A stretch of 10,669 nucleotides of DNA from Thalassospira sp. UBA1131 (GCF_002311515.1 NZ_DCAO01000081.1:33755-44423); one strand, 5' to 3'; positions 1-6,977 are shown, counted from the stretch's first letter. A program made the numbers and translations. Notes: generated by a model not told the origin, from the sequence alone.

Positions 1-37
1 GACCTTTGCGGGTAACGGATCGTCATAATCAAAAATG

Positions 38-55
38 CGGGCGGCAAATCGCCCG
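38..55 (+). promoter_or_regulatory. small hairpin in the leader of the aldehyde dehydrogenase gene
   Basis: CGGGCG (38-43) and CGCCCG (50-55) form a perfect six-base-pair stem around a six-base loop, ending seven bases before the GGAGG ribosome binding site (63-67). If the transcript starts upstream of the window edge, this is a 5' UTR hairpin. No T tract follows, so it is not an obvious terminator. It may be chance in GC-rich DNA. No promoter is recognisable in the 74 bases available. Confidence 0.3.
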
Positions 56-74
56 TTATCTCGGAGGAACCCAA

Positions 75-1595
75 ATGATCTACAAGAATCCAAATGACTC
101 TGGCAGCAAGGTCAGCTTCAAAGGCCGCTATGAGAACTTCATCGGCGGTGAATGGGTGGCCCCTGCCAAGGGTCAGTATTTTGAAAATGTCTCGCCGGTG
201 AATGGCAAGCCGTTCTGCGAAGTTGCACGATCGAGCTCTGCGGACATCGAAAAGGCCCTTGATGCCGCACATGCCGCCTTCCCGGCCTGGGGCAAGACCT
301 CGGTCACGGAACGGGCCAACATGCTCAACAAGATCGCTGATCGTATGGAAGCCAATCTTGAAATGCTGGCCGTCGCCGAAACGTGGGACAATGGCAAGGC
401 CGTGCGTGAAACGCTGGCAGCCGACATCCCGCTTGCGATTGACCATTTCCGTTATTTCGCGGGCGCCATTCGCGCACAGGAAGGCTCGCTTGGCGAGATT
501 GACGACAACACAGTCGCCTATCACTTCCACGAACCGCTTGGCGTGGTCGGTCAGATCATCCCATGGAACTTCCCGATCCTGATGGCGGTCTGGAAACTGG
601 CCCCGGCCCTGGCCGCGGGGAACTGCGTTGTTCTAAAACCGGCCGAACAAACCCCGGCATCAATCTGTGTTCTGATGGAACTGATTTCCGATCTGATCCC
701 GGCGGGCGTTGTCAACGTTGTTCAGGGCTTTGGCGTGGAAGCCGGCAAGCCGCTGGCACAAAGCAACCGTGTGGCCAAGGTCGCCTTTACGGGTGAAACC
801 ACTACCGGCCGCCTGATCATGCAATATGCATCGGAAAACATCATTCCGGTCACCCTCGAACTCGGCGGCAAGTCGCCCAACATCTTCTTTGAAGACATCA
901 TGGCAGCCGATGATGATTTCCGCCAAAAGGCCGCCGAAGGCATGGCGATGTTTGCCCTGAACCAGGGTGAAGTTTGCACCTGCCCGTCGCGCGCGATCAT
1001 TCAGGAAAGCATCTATGACAAGTTCATGGATAACGTTCTGTCGCGTATTGCCAACATCAAACAGGGCAACCCGCTTGATACTGACACCATGATGGGTGCG
1101 CAGGCATCGACCGAGCAGATGGAAAAAATCATGTCCTATCTGGATATCGGCAAACAGGAAGGTGCCGAAGTCCTGTGTGGCGGCGACAAGGCCGATCTGG
1201 GCGGTGACCTTTCCGATGGTTTCTATATCCAGCCGACCATTTTCAAGGGCCACAACCGCATGCGGATTTTCCAGGAGGAAATCTTTGGCCCGGTCGTATC
1301 GGCAACCACCTTCAAGGACGATGCCGAGGCGCTTCATATCGCCAATGACACGCTGTATGGCCTTGGCGCTGGTGTCTGGACGCGGGATGCCAATCGTTCA
1401 TACCGCTTTGGCCGCGATATCAAGGCCGGTCGTGTGTGGACCAACTGCTATCACCTCTATCCGGCGCATGCGGCCTTTGGCGGCTATAAGCAGTCGGGCA
1501 TCGGGCGTGAAAACCACAAGATGATGCTCAACCACTATCAGCAGACCAAGAACCTTCTGGTTTCCTACGATCCGAAACCGATGGGATTCTTCTGA
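75..1595 (+). CDS. NAD(P)-dependent aldehyde dehydrogenase (ExaC/AcoD-type)
   Basis: Oxidises an aldehyde, probably acetaldehyde or another short-chain aldehyde, to the carboxylate with NAD(P)+ in the cytoplasm. The 506-residue product has the full ALDH signature: the oxyanion asparagine N165 in IPWNFP, the general base E262 in LELGGKSP, the catalytic cysteine C301 in GEVCTCPSR with a second cysteine two residues on, and E402 in EEIFGP, which binds the cofactor ribose. The length is normal for the AcoD/ExaC/acetaldehyde dehydrogenase II group. The ATG at 75 is chosen because GGAGG (63-67) lies seven bases before it; an in-frame TTG at 6 would add 23 residues that do not look like family sequence. 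The DUF779 gene downstream supports this subgroup, since the two are often neighbours. The substrate cannot be read from sequence; in other bacteria this type serves alcohol, acetoin or general aldehyde catabolism. Confidence 0.95.
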   Translation: MIYKNPNDSGSKVSFKGRYENFIGGEWVAPAKGQYFENVSPVNGKPFCEVARSSSADIEKALDAAHAAFPAWGKTSVTERANMLNKIADRMEANLEMLAVAETWDNGKAVRETLAADIPLAIDHFRYFAGAIRAQEGSLGEIDDNTVAYHFHEPLGVVGQIIPWNFPILMAVWKLAPALAAGNCVVLKPAEQTPASICVLMELISDLIPAGVVNVVQGFGVEAGKPLAQSNRVAKVAFTGETTTGRLIMQYASENIIPVTLELGGKSPNIFFEDIMAADDDFRQKAAEGMAMFALNQGEVCTCPSRAIIQESIYDKFMDNVLSRIANIKQGNPLDTDTMMGAQASTEQMEKIMSYLDIGKQEGAEVLCGGDKADLGGDLSDGFYIQPTIFKGHNRMRIFQEEIFGPVVSATTFKDDAEALHIANDTLYGLGAGVWTRDANRSYRFGRDIKAGRVWTNCYHLYPAHAAFGGYKQSGIGRENHKMMLNHYQQTKNLLVSYDPKPMGFF

Positions 1596-1612
1596 TCCGA
1601 TCCTCTTCGGAG

Positions 1613-1640
1613 CCGGACGCGAGGTTAACCTTGCGTCCGG
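1613..1640 (+). repeat. 28-nt near-perfect palindrome between ALDH and DUF779 genes
   Basis: The arms CCGGACGC (1613-1620) and GCGTCCGG (1633-1640) pair perfectly. The interior AGGTTAACCT is itself palindromic, with only a G-T pair (G:U in RNA) between the two parts. It begins 17 bases after the ALDH stop and ends 27 bases before the DUF779 start. The sequence after it, TCGCCTTTCG, has only a short T run. It could therefore be a weak terminator or attenuator, an mRNA-stabilising intercistronic hairpin, or a protein-binding site. The symmetry is visible in the sequence; the role is inferred. Confidence 0.6.
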
Positions 1641-1655
1641 TCGCCTTTCGCAAAG

Positions 1656-1662
1656 AAGGAGG
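1656..1662 (+). promoter_or_regulatory. strong ribosome binding site that decides a TTG start
   Basis: AAGGAGG is close to the ideal Shine-Dalgarno sequence. The in-frame GTG at 1662 overlaps it and cannot be the start. The TTG at 1668 has a five-base spacing and is the best initiation codon for the DUF779 gene. A strong site combined with a weak start codon is somewhat unusual. Confidence 0.75.
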
Positions 1663-1667
1663 TGACA

Positions 1668-2069
1668 TTGACTGGATCAGAAAACGCGCCTGACAGGGTG
1701 GTTGCGACAGATGCCGCAGTTGAACTGATCAGGAATCTCAAGGATATCCACGGGCCGGTGATGTTTCACCAGTCCGGGGGTTGCTGCGATGGCAGTGCAC
1801 CGATGTGCTTTCCCGACGGGGAATTCAAAACCGGTGATCAGGACGTGTTGCTGGGCGAGATTGAAGGCAGTCCGTTTTATATCGGGCGCGCACAGTTCGA
1901 ATATTGGCGTCATACCCAACTGATCATTGATGTGGTCGACGGGCGCGGCGGCATGTTTTCGCTGGAGGGACCAGAGGGCAAACGCTTCCTGACCCGATCG
2001 CGCATCTTTAGCGACGATGAATGGAACGCGCTTAAGGCGCATGAAGAAAAGGCACCGTTAACGGATTAG
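1668..2069 (+). CDS. DUF779 domain protein paired with aldehyde dehydrogenase
   Basis: A small soluble protein of about 133 residues belonging to DUF779, a family of unknown biochemical function. The family hallmark MFHQSGGCCDGSAPMC spans residues 32-47, with H34, C39, C40 and C47 as candidate metal or redox ligands. Two further typical blocks follow: GRGGMFSLEGPEG, and RFLTRSRIF near the end. There is no signal peptide or membrane helix. It follows the aldehyde dehydrogenase on the same strand with a 72-base gap. This association is commonly seen for DUF779 and suggests a role in aldehyde or alcohol oxidation, perhaps enzyme maturation or redox protection, which is inference. The start is taken as TTG at 1668 because of the AAGGAGG just before it; an upstream GTG overlaps that site, and the next in-frame ATG lies inside the conserved domain. 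Confidence 0.88.
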   Translation: MTGSENAPDRVVATDAAVELIRNLKDIHGPVMFHQSGGCCDGSAPMCFPDGEFKTGDQDVLLGEIEGSPFYIGRAQFEYWRHTQLIIDVVDGRGGMFSLEGPEGKRFLTRSRIFSDDEWNALKAHEEKAPLTD

Positions 2070-2086
2070 CAAAGCCAACGCTTTGC
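2069..2086 (+). terminator. weak stem-loop at the end of the DUF779 gene
   Basis: GCAAAGC (2069-2075) and GCTTTGC (2080-2086) form a seven-base-pair stem with a CAAC loop, starting on the last base of the DUF779 stop codon. No T tract follows, so on its own it is at best a weak or Rho-assisted terminator. The stronger candidate is at 2205-2244. Confidence 0.35.
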
Positions 2087-2204
2087 GATTCTGGATCTAC
2101 CCGGGCGTTTCGTTTCCGACATCTCCTCCCACGGTGTCCACCCCCAGCGAAACGCCATAAGAAGCTGCCAGCTTATCCGGCGCATGTGCGGCTTCTTCCC
2201 CCTT

Positions 2205-2244
2205 GCCCGCTGCTTCCCCCATCTTGGGCAGCGGGCATTTTTTT
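2205..2244 (+). terminator. Rho-independent terminator of the ALDH-DUF779 unit
   Basis: GCCCGCTGC (2205-2213) pairs perfectly with GCAGCGGGC (2228-2236) around a 14-base loop, followed by A and seven Ts (2238-2244). The orientation fits termination of plus-strand transcription from the DUF779 gene. The T run overlaps the minus-strand stop codon of the convergent yeiH gene (2243-2245). Read on the minus strand, the A run precedes the hairpin and no T tract follows, so it is not obviously bidirectional. Confidence 0.85.
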
Positions 2245-3247
2245 ATGCCAGAACCACAAGTACCACCCCCGAAAGGGCACAGAGAAACATCAGCGACAAC
2301 AGGGCCGCCATCACCACCCGCCCGCCAACATGCAAGACATTTCGGATATCAACACTCAATCCAAGGGCGGCCATGGCAAGGATGGTCAGGAAGGACGATG
2401 TGGTTTTGATCGGCGCGCGGGCAATATCGGGGATCAGATCAAACGAACAGGCCACCATCATGGCGATAAAGCCAATGATGAACCACGGCACGACCTGCGC
2501 AATCGGAAGCTTCGTCTCACGCGCCCGCCCGCCAATCACAGCCAGCGCAAAGATCACCGGCCCCAGCATCAGAACCCGGATCAGCTTGACCAGTGTGCCG
2601 ACCTGAACCGCAAGGGTGCCAGCCGGTGCGGTTGCCGCCAGAACCTGCGGCACGGCATAAACCGTGAGCCCTGAAAAAATACCATATTGGGTTGCCGATA
2701 ATCCAAGTCCGGCATGAAGCATCGGCAGAACAAAAACAAACAGCACCCCCAGAACCGCAGTGAACGAGATCGAGGCCGCCACATCATCCGATTGCGCCTC
2801 AATCACCGGCGCGGTCGCCGCAATTGCCGAATTGCCACAGATCGAATTGCCACATGCGACGAGCATCGAAAGATGACTAGAAAGACCCAGCGCGCGCCCA
2901 ATGTGATAGCTGACAAACAGGCTAATACAGACGACCGCGATGATGGCCGCAACCAACCCGCCCCCTGCCGACCCGATGGCCTGCGCGCTGATCGACGCGC
3001 CCAGCAACACAATGGCTATTTCAAGCACCGTCTTGGCGCAAAACCGCACCCCGGCAAAATAGCGCGGCGCCAATCCAAACACCGATCGCACCACCACCCC
3101 GATCAGAATGGCAAAAACCAGACTTTCCACCCAGCCACGCCCGAACAACATACGCTCGGCATGTTCGGCCAGCTTGGCGGCAAGTGCGACCAGAACGGTT
3201 ACAGCAAGCCCGGGCAAGATCGGTTTGAGGTGGGTGTTAAAAAACAT
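2243..3247 (-). CDS. yeiH: YeiH-family putative sulfate exporter
   Basis: A 334-residue polytopic inner-membrane protein of the YeiH family, which databases label putative sulfate exporter. Roughly ten hydrophobic segments cover most of its length. Family landmarks are visible: ACGNSICGNSAIAA at residues 131-144, TVYAVPQVLAA at 195-205 and GLSVDIR at about 296-302. The length matches the family. The ATG (complement of 3245-3247) has an AGGA six bases upstream. The gene is divergent from a LysR regulator of the CysL/YeiE type, the arrangement seen for yeiH and yeiE in Escherichia coli, so control by that neighbour is likely. Transport of sulfate, sulfite or an organosulfonate breakdown product is plausible, but the substrate is poorly proven for the family. 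The stop codon lies inside the T tract of the convergent terminator. Confidence 0.9.
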   Translation of the reverse strand: MFFNTHLKPILPGLAVTVLVALAAKLAEHAERMLFGRGWVESLVFAILIGVVVRSVFGLAPRYFAGVRFCAKTVLEIAIVLLGASISAQAIGSAGGGLVAAIIAVVCISLFVSYHIGRALGLSSHLSMLVACGNSICGNSAIAATAPVIEAQSDDVAASISFTAVLGVLFVFVLPMLHAGLGLSATQYGIFSGLTVYAVPQVLAATAPAGTLAVQVGTLVKLIRVLMLGPVIFALAVIGGRARETKLPIAQVVPWFIIGFIAMMVACSFDLIPDIARAPIKTTSSFLTILAMAALGLSVDIRNVLHVGGRVVMAALLSLMFLCALSGVVLVVLA

Positions 3248-3253
3248 GGTTTT

Positions 3254-3272
3254 CCTGTGTTTTGATCACAGG
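3254..3272 (-). promoter_or_regulatory. dyad overlapping the yeiH ribosome binding site
   Basis: CCTGTG (3254-3259) and CACAGG (3267-3272) form a perfect six-base inverted repeat with a seven-base spacer, directly upstream of the yeiH start. On the minus strand the proximal arm contributes AGG to the AGGA Shine-Dalgarno sequence. It could be an operator, or an RNA hairpin hiding the ribosome binding site. The overlap is visible; the regulatory role is inferred. Confidence 0.4.
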
Positions 3273-3326
3273 CAGAAAATCCCACACCCAACCATTTACT
3301 TCCATCGAATAAAAACTCATATTTCA

Positions 3327-3341
3327 TTCAATTAAATTGAA
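3327..3341. promoter_or_regulatory. candidate LysR-type operator (T-N11-A palindrome) in the yeiH-lysR intergenic region
   Basis: TTCAATT-A-AATTGAA is a perfect 15-bp palindrome. Its core runs from T3328 to A3340, matching the T-N11-A dyad typical of LysR-type recognition sites. It lies 15 bases before the LysR gene start in the AT-rich divergent region, the usual place for autoregulation together with control of the divergent gene. AT-rich palindromes also arise by chance, so this is a candidate only. Confidence 0.5.
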
Positions 3342-3356
3342 CGGTTGAACGTAACC

Positions 3357-4253
3357 ATGATGACACTTGAACAGCTTCAGATCTTTGTCGCGGTTGCCGA
3401 ACGCGAACATCTGACCCGCGCGGCTGAGGCCATTGGCCTGACGCCATCGGCCGTCAGCTCCGCGATCAAGAATCTTGAAGGCTTTTATGGTGTGGCGCTG
3501 TTTAACCGGGTCGGACGGCGGATTGAGCTGACCCAGACCGGGCGATTGTTCCTTGATGAAGCCAAATCAACACTGGCCCGTGCACGGGCAGCAGAACTGA
3601 CTTTGGCCGAACTCGGCGGCATGCAGCGCGGGGAGCTTAATGTTTATGCCAGTCAGACGATTGCCAGTTACTGGTTGCCACCCTTCCTGATGAAATTCCA
3701 TGACCAGTATCCCGGCATTGAAATCCGCCTGACGATTGGCAACACCAAGACCGTCTCGGACGCCGTCCGTGGCGGGGCTGCCGATATCGGCTTTATCGAA
3801 GGCGACATTGATGAACCGGCATTGGCCAAACGCGAAGTTGCCGAAGACGCATTGGTGATTGTTGTCTCGCCCAATCACCCGTGGGCCAATGGCCGGGCGC
3901 TAAACCCGCAGGCGCTTGTCACCCAGACCAACTGGATCCTGCGCGAAGCAGGATCGGGCACCAGATCGGAATTCGAAGCCGCCCTGCGCGATCTGGGCGT
4001 TGATCCCGCGCGCCTGCGCACGGCACTTGTCCTGCCCAGCAACGAGGCCGTCATTACCGCGGTTGAAAACGGCATCGCCGCCACCGCCGTTTCACAGTTT
4101 GCGGTCAGCTCGCTGATCGCCCAGGGCCGCCTTGCGCGTGCCAACTTCCCGATCCCACCGCGCAAATTCATGGTGCTGCGCCACAAGGAACGCCAGCAAA
4201 CGCAAAGTTCGCTAGCACTTGAGAAACTGTGCCTTTCGCCCCCGAACACCTAG
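3357..4253 (+). CDS. LysR-family transcriptional regulator, CysL/YeiE-like
   Basis: A 298-residue LysR-type regulator of normal length. The winged helix-turn-helix occupies residues 3-62, with RAAEAIGLTPSAVSSAIKNLE as the recognition region and LFNRVGRRIELTQTG as the wing. The effector-binding domain runs from about 91 to 290. It contains WILREAGSGTR (193-203) and LPSNEAVITAVENGIA (226-241), both typical of the CysL/YeiE/CbbR branch, whose members respond to sulfur or cysteine signals or to Calvin-cycle metabolites. The position divergent from yeiH favours the YeiE/CysL assignment and control of that gene. The start is ATG at 3357 or the adjacent ATG at 3360; no strong Shine-Dalgarno precedes either, and a TTG at 3345 is less likely. 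It acts as a cytoplasmic DNA-binding protein, normally a tetramer. The effector is unknown. Confidence 0.92.
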   Translation: MMTLEQLQIFVAVAEREHLTRAAEAIGLTPSAVSSAIKNLEGFYGVALFNRVGRRIELTQTGRLFLDEAKSTLARARAAELTLAELGGMQRGELNVYASQTIASYWLPPFLMKFHDQYPGIEIRLTIGNTKTVSDAVRGGAADIGFIEGDIDEPALAKREVAEDALVIVVSPNHPWANGRALNPQALVTQTNWILREAGSGTRSEFEAALRDLGVDPARLRTALVLPSNEAVITAVENGIAATAVSQFAVSSLIAQGRLARANFPIPPRKFMVLRHKERQQTQSSLALEKLCLSPPNT

Positions 4254-4290
4254 ATCGCTACAATCGAATTTAAAAATATTCCAAGTGTAA

Positions 4291-4306
4291 ATTGCGCATT
4301 CGCAAT
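4291..4306. promoter_or_regulatory. FNR/CRP-shaped palindrome upstream of cydA
   Basis: ATTGCG-CATT-CGCAAT is a perfect palindrome with six-base arms. Its TTGCG-N4-CGCAA core has the geometry of FNR-family sites (TTGAT-N4-ATCAA) but differs at two bases of each half-site. It lies about 155 bases before the cydA start, a plausible activator position for an oxygen-controlled oxidase operon. Binding by an FNR-superfamily protein is inferred from spacing and context only. Confidence 0.4.
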
Positions 4307-4318
4307 GCAGCATTTTGG

Positions 4319-4338
4319 GGTCGGTTCTAATGGTCGGT
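4319..4338. repeat. short direct repeat GGTCGGT upstream of cydA
   Basis: GGTCGGT occurs at 4319-4325 and again at 4332-4338, a period of 13 bases. A related inverted ACCGAC follows at about 4372-4377. These could be half-sites for a regulator of cydAB, but the words are short and no matching regulator is known to me. The 206-base gap also holds a palindrome CCATTAATGG (4386-4395) and a stem CTTCCG-ATCG-CGGAAG (4399-4414); I see no open reading frame of its own there. Confidence 0.25.
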
Positions 4339-4459
4339 CTGACAGGGCAACCTGTGCATGCGCCACCCGAAACCGACACATGCATCCATTAATGGGCACT
4401 TCCGATCGCGGAAGATGCAGAGTTGTCCAGAGGCTTCGCCACCTTAGAGGACCCTGCCA

Positions 4460-5848
4460 ATGCTTGATGCAGAACTATTGGCGCGCATACAGTTTGCCTT
4501 TACCGTCTCGTTCCACATTATCTTCCCGTCCTTTACCATCGGACTGGCAAGTTACCTGTTCGTGCTTGAAGCCCTGTGGCTGCGCACCAGGGACGAGACC
4601 TATCTTTCGCTTTACAAATTCTGGATGAAAATCTTTGCCCTCGCCTTTGGCATGGGGGTCGTATCCGGGATTGTCATGTCCTATCAGTTCGGCACGAACT
4701 GGGGACCATTTTCCGAATTTACCGGCGGTGTGATCGGCCCGCTTCTGGCCTATGAGGTGCTGAGCGCCTTCTTCCTTGAGGCAGGCTTCCTTGGCATCAT
4801 GCTGTTTGGCCTGAACCGTGTTGGGCCAAAGCTGCACTTTACCGCCACCACCATGGTTGCCATCGGAACGCTTTTCTCGGCCTTCTGGATTTTGTCAGCC
4901 AACAGCTGGATGCAAACACCGGACGGCTATGTGATCGAAAATGGCCGGGCGGTGGTTTCAAGCTGGATCGATGCGATTTTCAATCCGAGCTTCCCGTATC
5001 GTCTGGTGCATATGGTGCTGGCGGCCTACCTGACCACAGCCCTCGTGGTTGGCGCGGTTGGTGCATGGCATCTGATGCGTGATCGCGAAAACCGGGCGGC
5101 GAAAATCATGTTTTCCATGGCAATGTGGATGGCGGCCATCCTTGGCCCGATCCAGATCTTTGCCGGTGATTTACATGGGCTTAATACCCTTGAACATCAG
5201 CCGGCCAAAGTGGCAGCGATGGAAGGGCATTTTGAAACCCGCGAAGGTGCACCCCTGATCCTGTTTGGCATGCCCGACATGGAAAAAGAGGAAACCAAAT
5301 ACGCGGTCGAGATTCCCAAGCTGGGGTCGATGATCCTGACCCATGAATGGGATGGCAAGATCACCGGGCTCAAAGACTTCGCCCCCGAAGATCGCCCGAA
5401 TGCCCCAATTGTGTTCTGGACGTTTCGCATCATGGTCGGGCTGGGCGTTTTGATCGCACTTCTGGGCATTGCCAGTGTCATCGCACGCCTGCGCAAGAAG
5501 CTTTATAGCTGTGGCTATCTGCATCGCTTTGCCCTTTTGATGGGGCCAAGTGGCTTTGTTGCCATTCTGGCCGGCTGGTTTACGACCGAAGTCGGGCGGC
5601 AGCCCTGGGTGGTTTATGGCCTGATGCGAACATCCGAGGCCGGGTCGCCGGTGGCCCCGACCGCCATTGCCGGATCGCTGATCGCCTTTGTGGTGGTTTA
5701 TGCCATCGTGTTCGGGGTCGGCACGGCCTATATCCTGCGCGCCATGGTCAAGGACCCGCGTAGCGCCCACACCCCTGAAGAAACCGAAATCTTGCGGGCC
5801 GGTGGTCGCCAATCAACCGCCGCACATCCGCCCGTGGCAGGAGAATGA
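4460..5848 (+). CDS. cydA: cytochrome bd ubiquinol oxidase subunit I (CIO-like, short Q-loop)
   Basis: The catalytic membrane subunit of cytochrome bd, which oxidises quinol and reduces oxygen to water in the inner membrane. Landmark residues fall at nearly the same positions as in Escherichia coli CydA: H19 (high-spin haem ligand), E99 and E107, H184 and M325 (haem b558 ligands) and GRQPW at 379-383. The quinol-binding loop contains QPAKVAAMEG and LTHEWDGKITGLKDF. The protein is 462 residues against about 520 in E. coli, consistent with the short Q-loop of the CioA, cyanide-insensitive type. The start at 4460 is supported by AGAGGA eight bases upstream. The stop is followed two bases later by the cydB start, indicating translational coupling. 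Whether the oxidase carries haem d or only b-type haems cannot be told from sequence. Confidence 0.96.
   Translation: MLDAELLARIQFAFTVSFHIIFPSFTIGLASYLFVLEALWLRTRDETYLSLYKFWMKIFALAFGMGVVSGIVMSYQFGTNWGPFSEFTGGVIGPLLAYEVLSAFFLEAGFLGIMLFGLNRVGPKLHFTATTMVAIGTLFSAFWILSANSWMQTPDGYVIENGRAVVSSWIDAIFNPSFPYRLVHMVLAAYLTTALVVGAVGAWHLMRDRENRAAKIMFSMAMWMAAILGPIQIFAGDLHGLNTLEHQPAKVAAMEGHFETREGAPLILFGMPDMEKEETKYAVEIPKLGSMILTHEWDGKITGLKDFAPEDRPNAPIVFWTFRIMVGLGVLIALLGIASVIARLRKKLYSCGYLHRFALLMGPSGFVAILAGWFTTEVGRQPWVVYGLMRTSEAGSPVAPTAIAGSLIAFVVVYAIVFGVGTAYILRAMVKDPRSAHTPEETEILRAGGRQSTAAHPPVAGE
5839..5844 (+). promoter_or_regulatory. ribosome binding site of cydB inside the end of cydA
   Basis: AGGAGA sits in the last codons of cydA. 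The ATG at 5845 overlaps the cydA stop as ATGA but touches the site with no spacing, whereas the in-frame ATG at 5851 has seven bases from the end of GGAG. The latter is the better start and gives the usual CydB N-terminus MDYQLIW. Confidence 0.7.
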
Positions 5849-5850
5849 TC

Positions 5851-6843
5851 ATGGATTATCAACTGATCTGGGTTCTGCTGATTGCTGTTGCCGTCTTTGC
5901 CTATGTCACGCTGGATGGCTTTGACCTTGGCATTGGCATCCTGTTTCCCTTCATCAAAAGCCCGAAAAATCGCGGCCGAATGATGAATACCGTCGCCCCG
6001 GTTTGGGACGGCAATGAAACCTGGCTGATACTGGGCGGGGGTGGGCTTTATGCCGCCTTCCCACAGGCCTATTCATTGCTGATGACGGCCTTTTACATTC
6101 CGGTCTTTACCATGTTGCTCGCCCTTGTGTTTCGCGGGGTTGCGTTCGAGTTCCGGTTCAAAAGCAAGAACCACCAGAAACACTGGGACTTTGCCTTTTC
6201 GGCCGGATCGATCATTGCTGCGGCAATGCAAGGCGCGATGCTGGGCGGCTTTATCGAAGGCATCGCGGTTGAAAACGGACGTTTTGTGGGCGGTGCGTTT
6301 GATTGGTTGAGCCCGTTTTCGGTGTTCTGCGCGACGGCGGTTGTGGTGGGCTATGCCCTGCTCGGCACCGGCTGGCTGATCATGAAGATGGAAGGCGATT
6401 TTCAGGGCAACTTGCGCCGTCTCGCCAAACCCGCCGTGATCTGGATGGCGGCCAATCTTGGCGTGGTGTCGCTGATGACGACCTATGTTAATCCGGCCTA
6501 TGCCCAGCGCTGGTTTGAACTGCCAAACATGCTGTATCTCGCCCCGATCCCGCTTGTGACGGTCGGGTTGCTCTATTGGCTGTGGCATGCGGTCAAGAAG
6601 CGTGAAAAGACCGTGTTTGGCATCACGCTTGGCATTTTCTTCCTGAGCTATCTTGGCTTCGGGATCACGCTTTATCCCAATATCGTGCCGCCGATGATCA
6701 CCTTCCGCGATGCAGCCGCCCCGGAAAACAGCCTTGCCTTCATGCTGGTGGGGGCCGCCATCTTGCTGCCGATCATTCTGGGCTACACCGCCTATGCCTA
6801 TTGGGTATTTCGCGGCAAAACCGGGGATGAGGGGTATCACTGA
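5851..6843 (+). CDS. cydB: cytochrome bd ubiquinol oxidase subunit II
   Basis: The second core subunit of the bd oxidase, a 330-residue membrane protein with about eight or nine hydrophobic helices. The family hallmarks are LDGFDLGIG at residues 21-29 and WDGNETWLILGGGGLYAAFPQAY at 52-74, followed by FRGVAFEFRFK. The length is close to CioB (about 335) and shorter than E. coli CydB (379), again fitting the CIO-like branch. The start is taken at 5851 from Shine-Dalgarno spacing; 5845 would add two residues. It lies two bases after cydA and its stop codon overlaps the start of the next small gene (TGATG), so all three are probably co-transcribed and translationally coupled. No cydCD assembly transporter genes are visible in this window. 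Confidence 0.96.
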   Translation: MDYQLIWVLLIAVAVFAYVTLDGFDLGIGILFPFIKSPKNRGRMMNTVAPVWDGNETWLILGGGGLYAAFPQAYSLLMTAFYIPVFTMLLALVFRGVAFEFRFKSKNHQKHWDFAFSAGSIIAAAMQGAMLGGFIEGIAVENGRFVGGAFDWLSPFSVFCATAVVVGYALLGTGWLIMKMEGDFQGNLRRLAKPAVIWMAANLGVVSLMTTYVNPAYAQRWFELPNMLYLAPIPLVTVGLLYWLWHAVKKREKTVFGITLGIFFLSYLGFGITLYPNIVPPMITFRDAAAPENSLAFMLVGAAILLPIILGYTAYAYWVFRGKTGDEGYH

Positions 6844-6977
6844 TGGCCAGCATCAAATCACCTCTCAAATCCCCAAAAGCCCGCAGATGGCTGTGGTTTG
6901 TCGGCCTTTATGTCGGCGGGGTTGTTGTGCTTGGCGCAGCATCACTTTTGCTGCGCGCCCTAATGGGGCAGGCATGA
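6843..6977 (+). CDS. DUF2474 family small single-helix bd oxidase accessory protein (CydX-like)
   Basis: A 44-residue protein too short for many gene callers. It has a basic N-terminus (residues 1-15, with K5, K9, K12, R14 and R15) followed by one transmembrane helix, roughly WLWFVGLYVGGVVVLGAASLLL at residues 16-37, and a short tail RALMGQA. The WxWFVxLYxxG pattern matches the DUF2474 proteins commonly found after CIO-type cydAB. By analogy with E. coli CydX it is expected to stabilise the oxidase complex; that role is inferred. The ATG at 6843 overlaps the cydB stop by one base, indicating translational coupling, and the terminator at 7044 closes the operon. The basic N-terminus and positive-inside rule suggest a cytoplasmic N-terminus. 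Confidence 0.85.
   Translation: MASIKSPLKSPKARRWLWFVGLYVGGVVVLGAASLLLRALMGQA

Noticed and set aside
2186..3265. Plus-strand ORFs opposite yeiH (2186-2674 and 2714-3265)
   Set aside because: They lie antisense to yeiH, whose product has clear family motifs. Their own products are low-complexity basic sequences.
4305..4628. ORF of 107 codons starting in the gap before cydA
   Set aside because: It overlaps cydA out of frame for half its length, has no family resemblance and lacks a good ribosome site.
6073..6840. Minus-strand ORF (255 codons) opposite cydB
   Set aside because: It is antisense to cydB, with a charged His/Arg/Gln-rich product without family features, so it is a frame shadow. 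The same applies to minus-strand ORFs opposite the ALDH gene (660-1337) and cydA (5171-5812).
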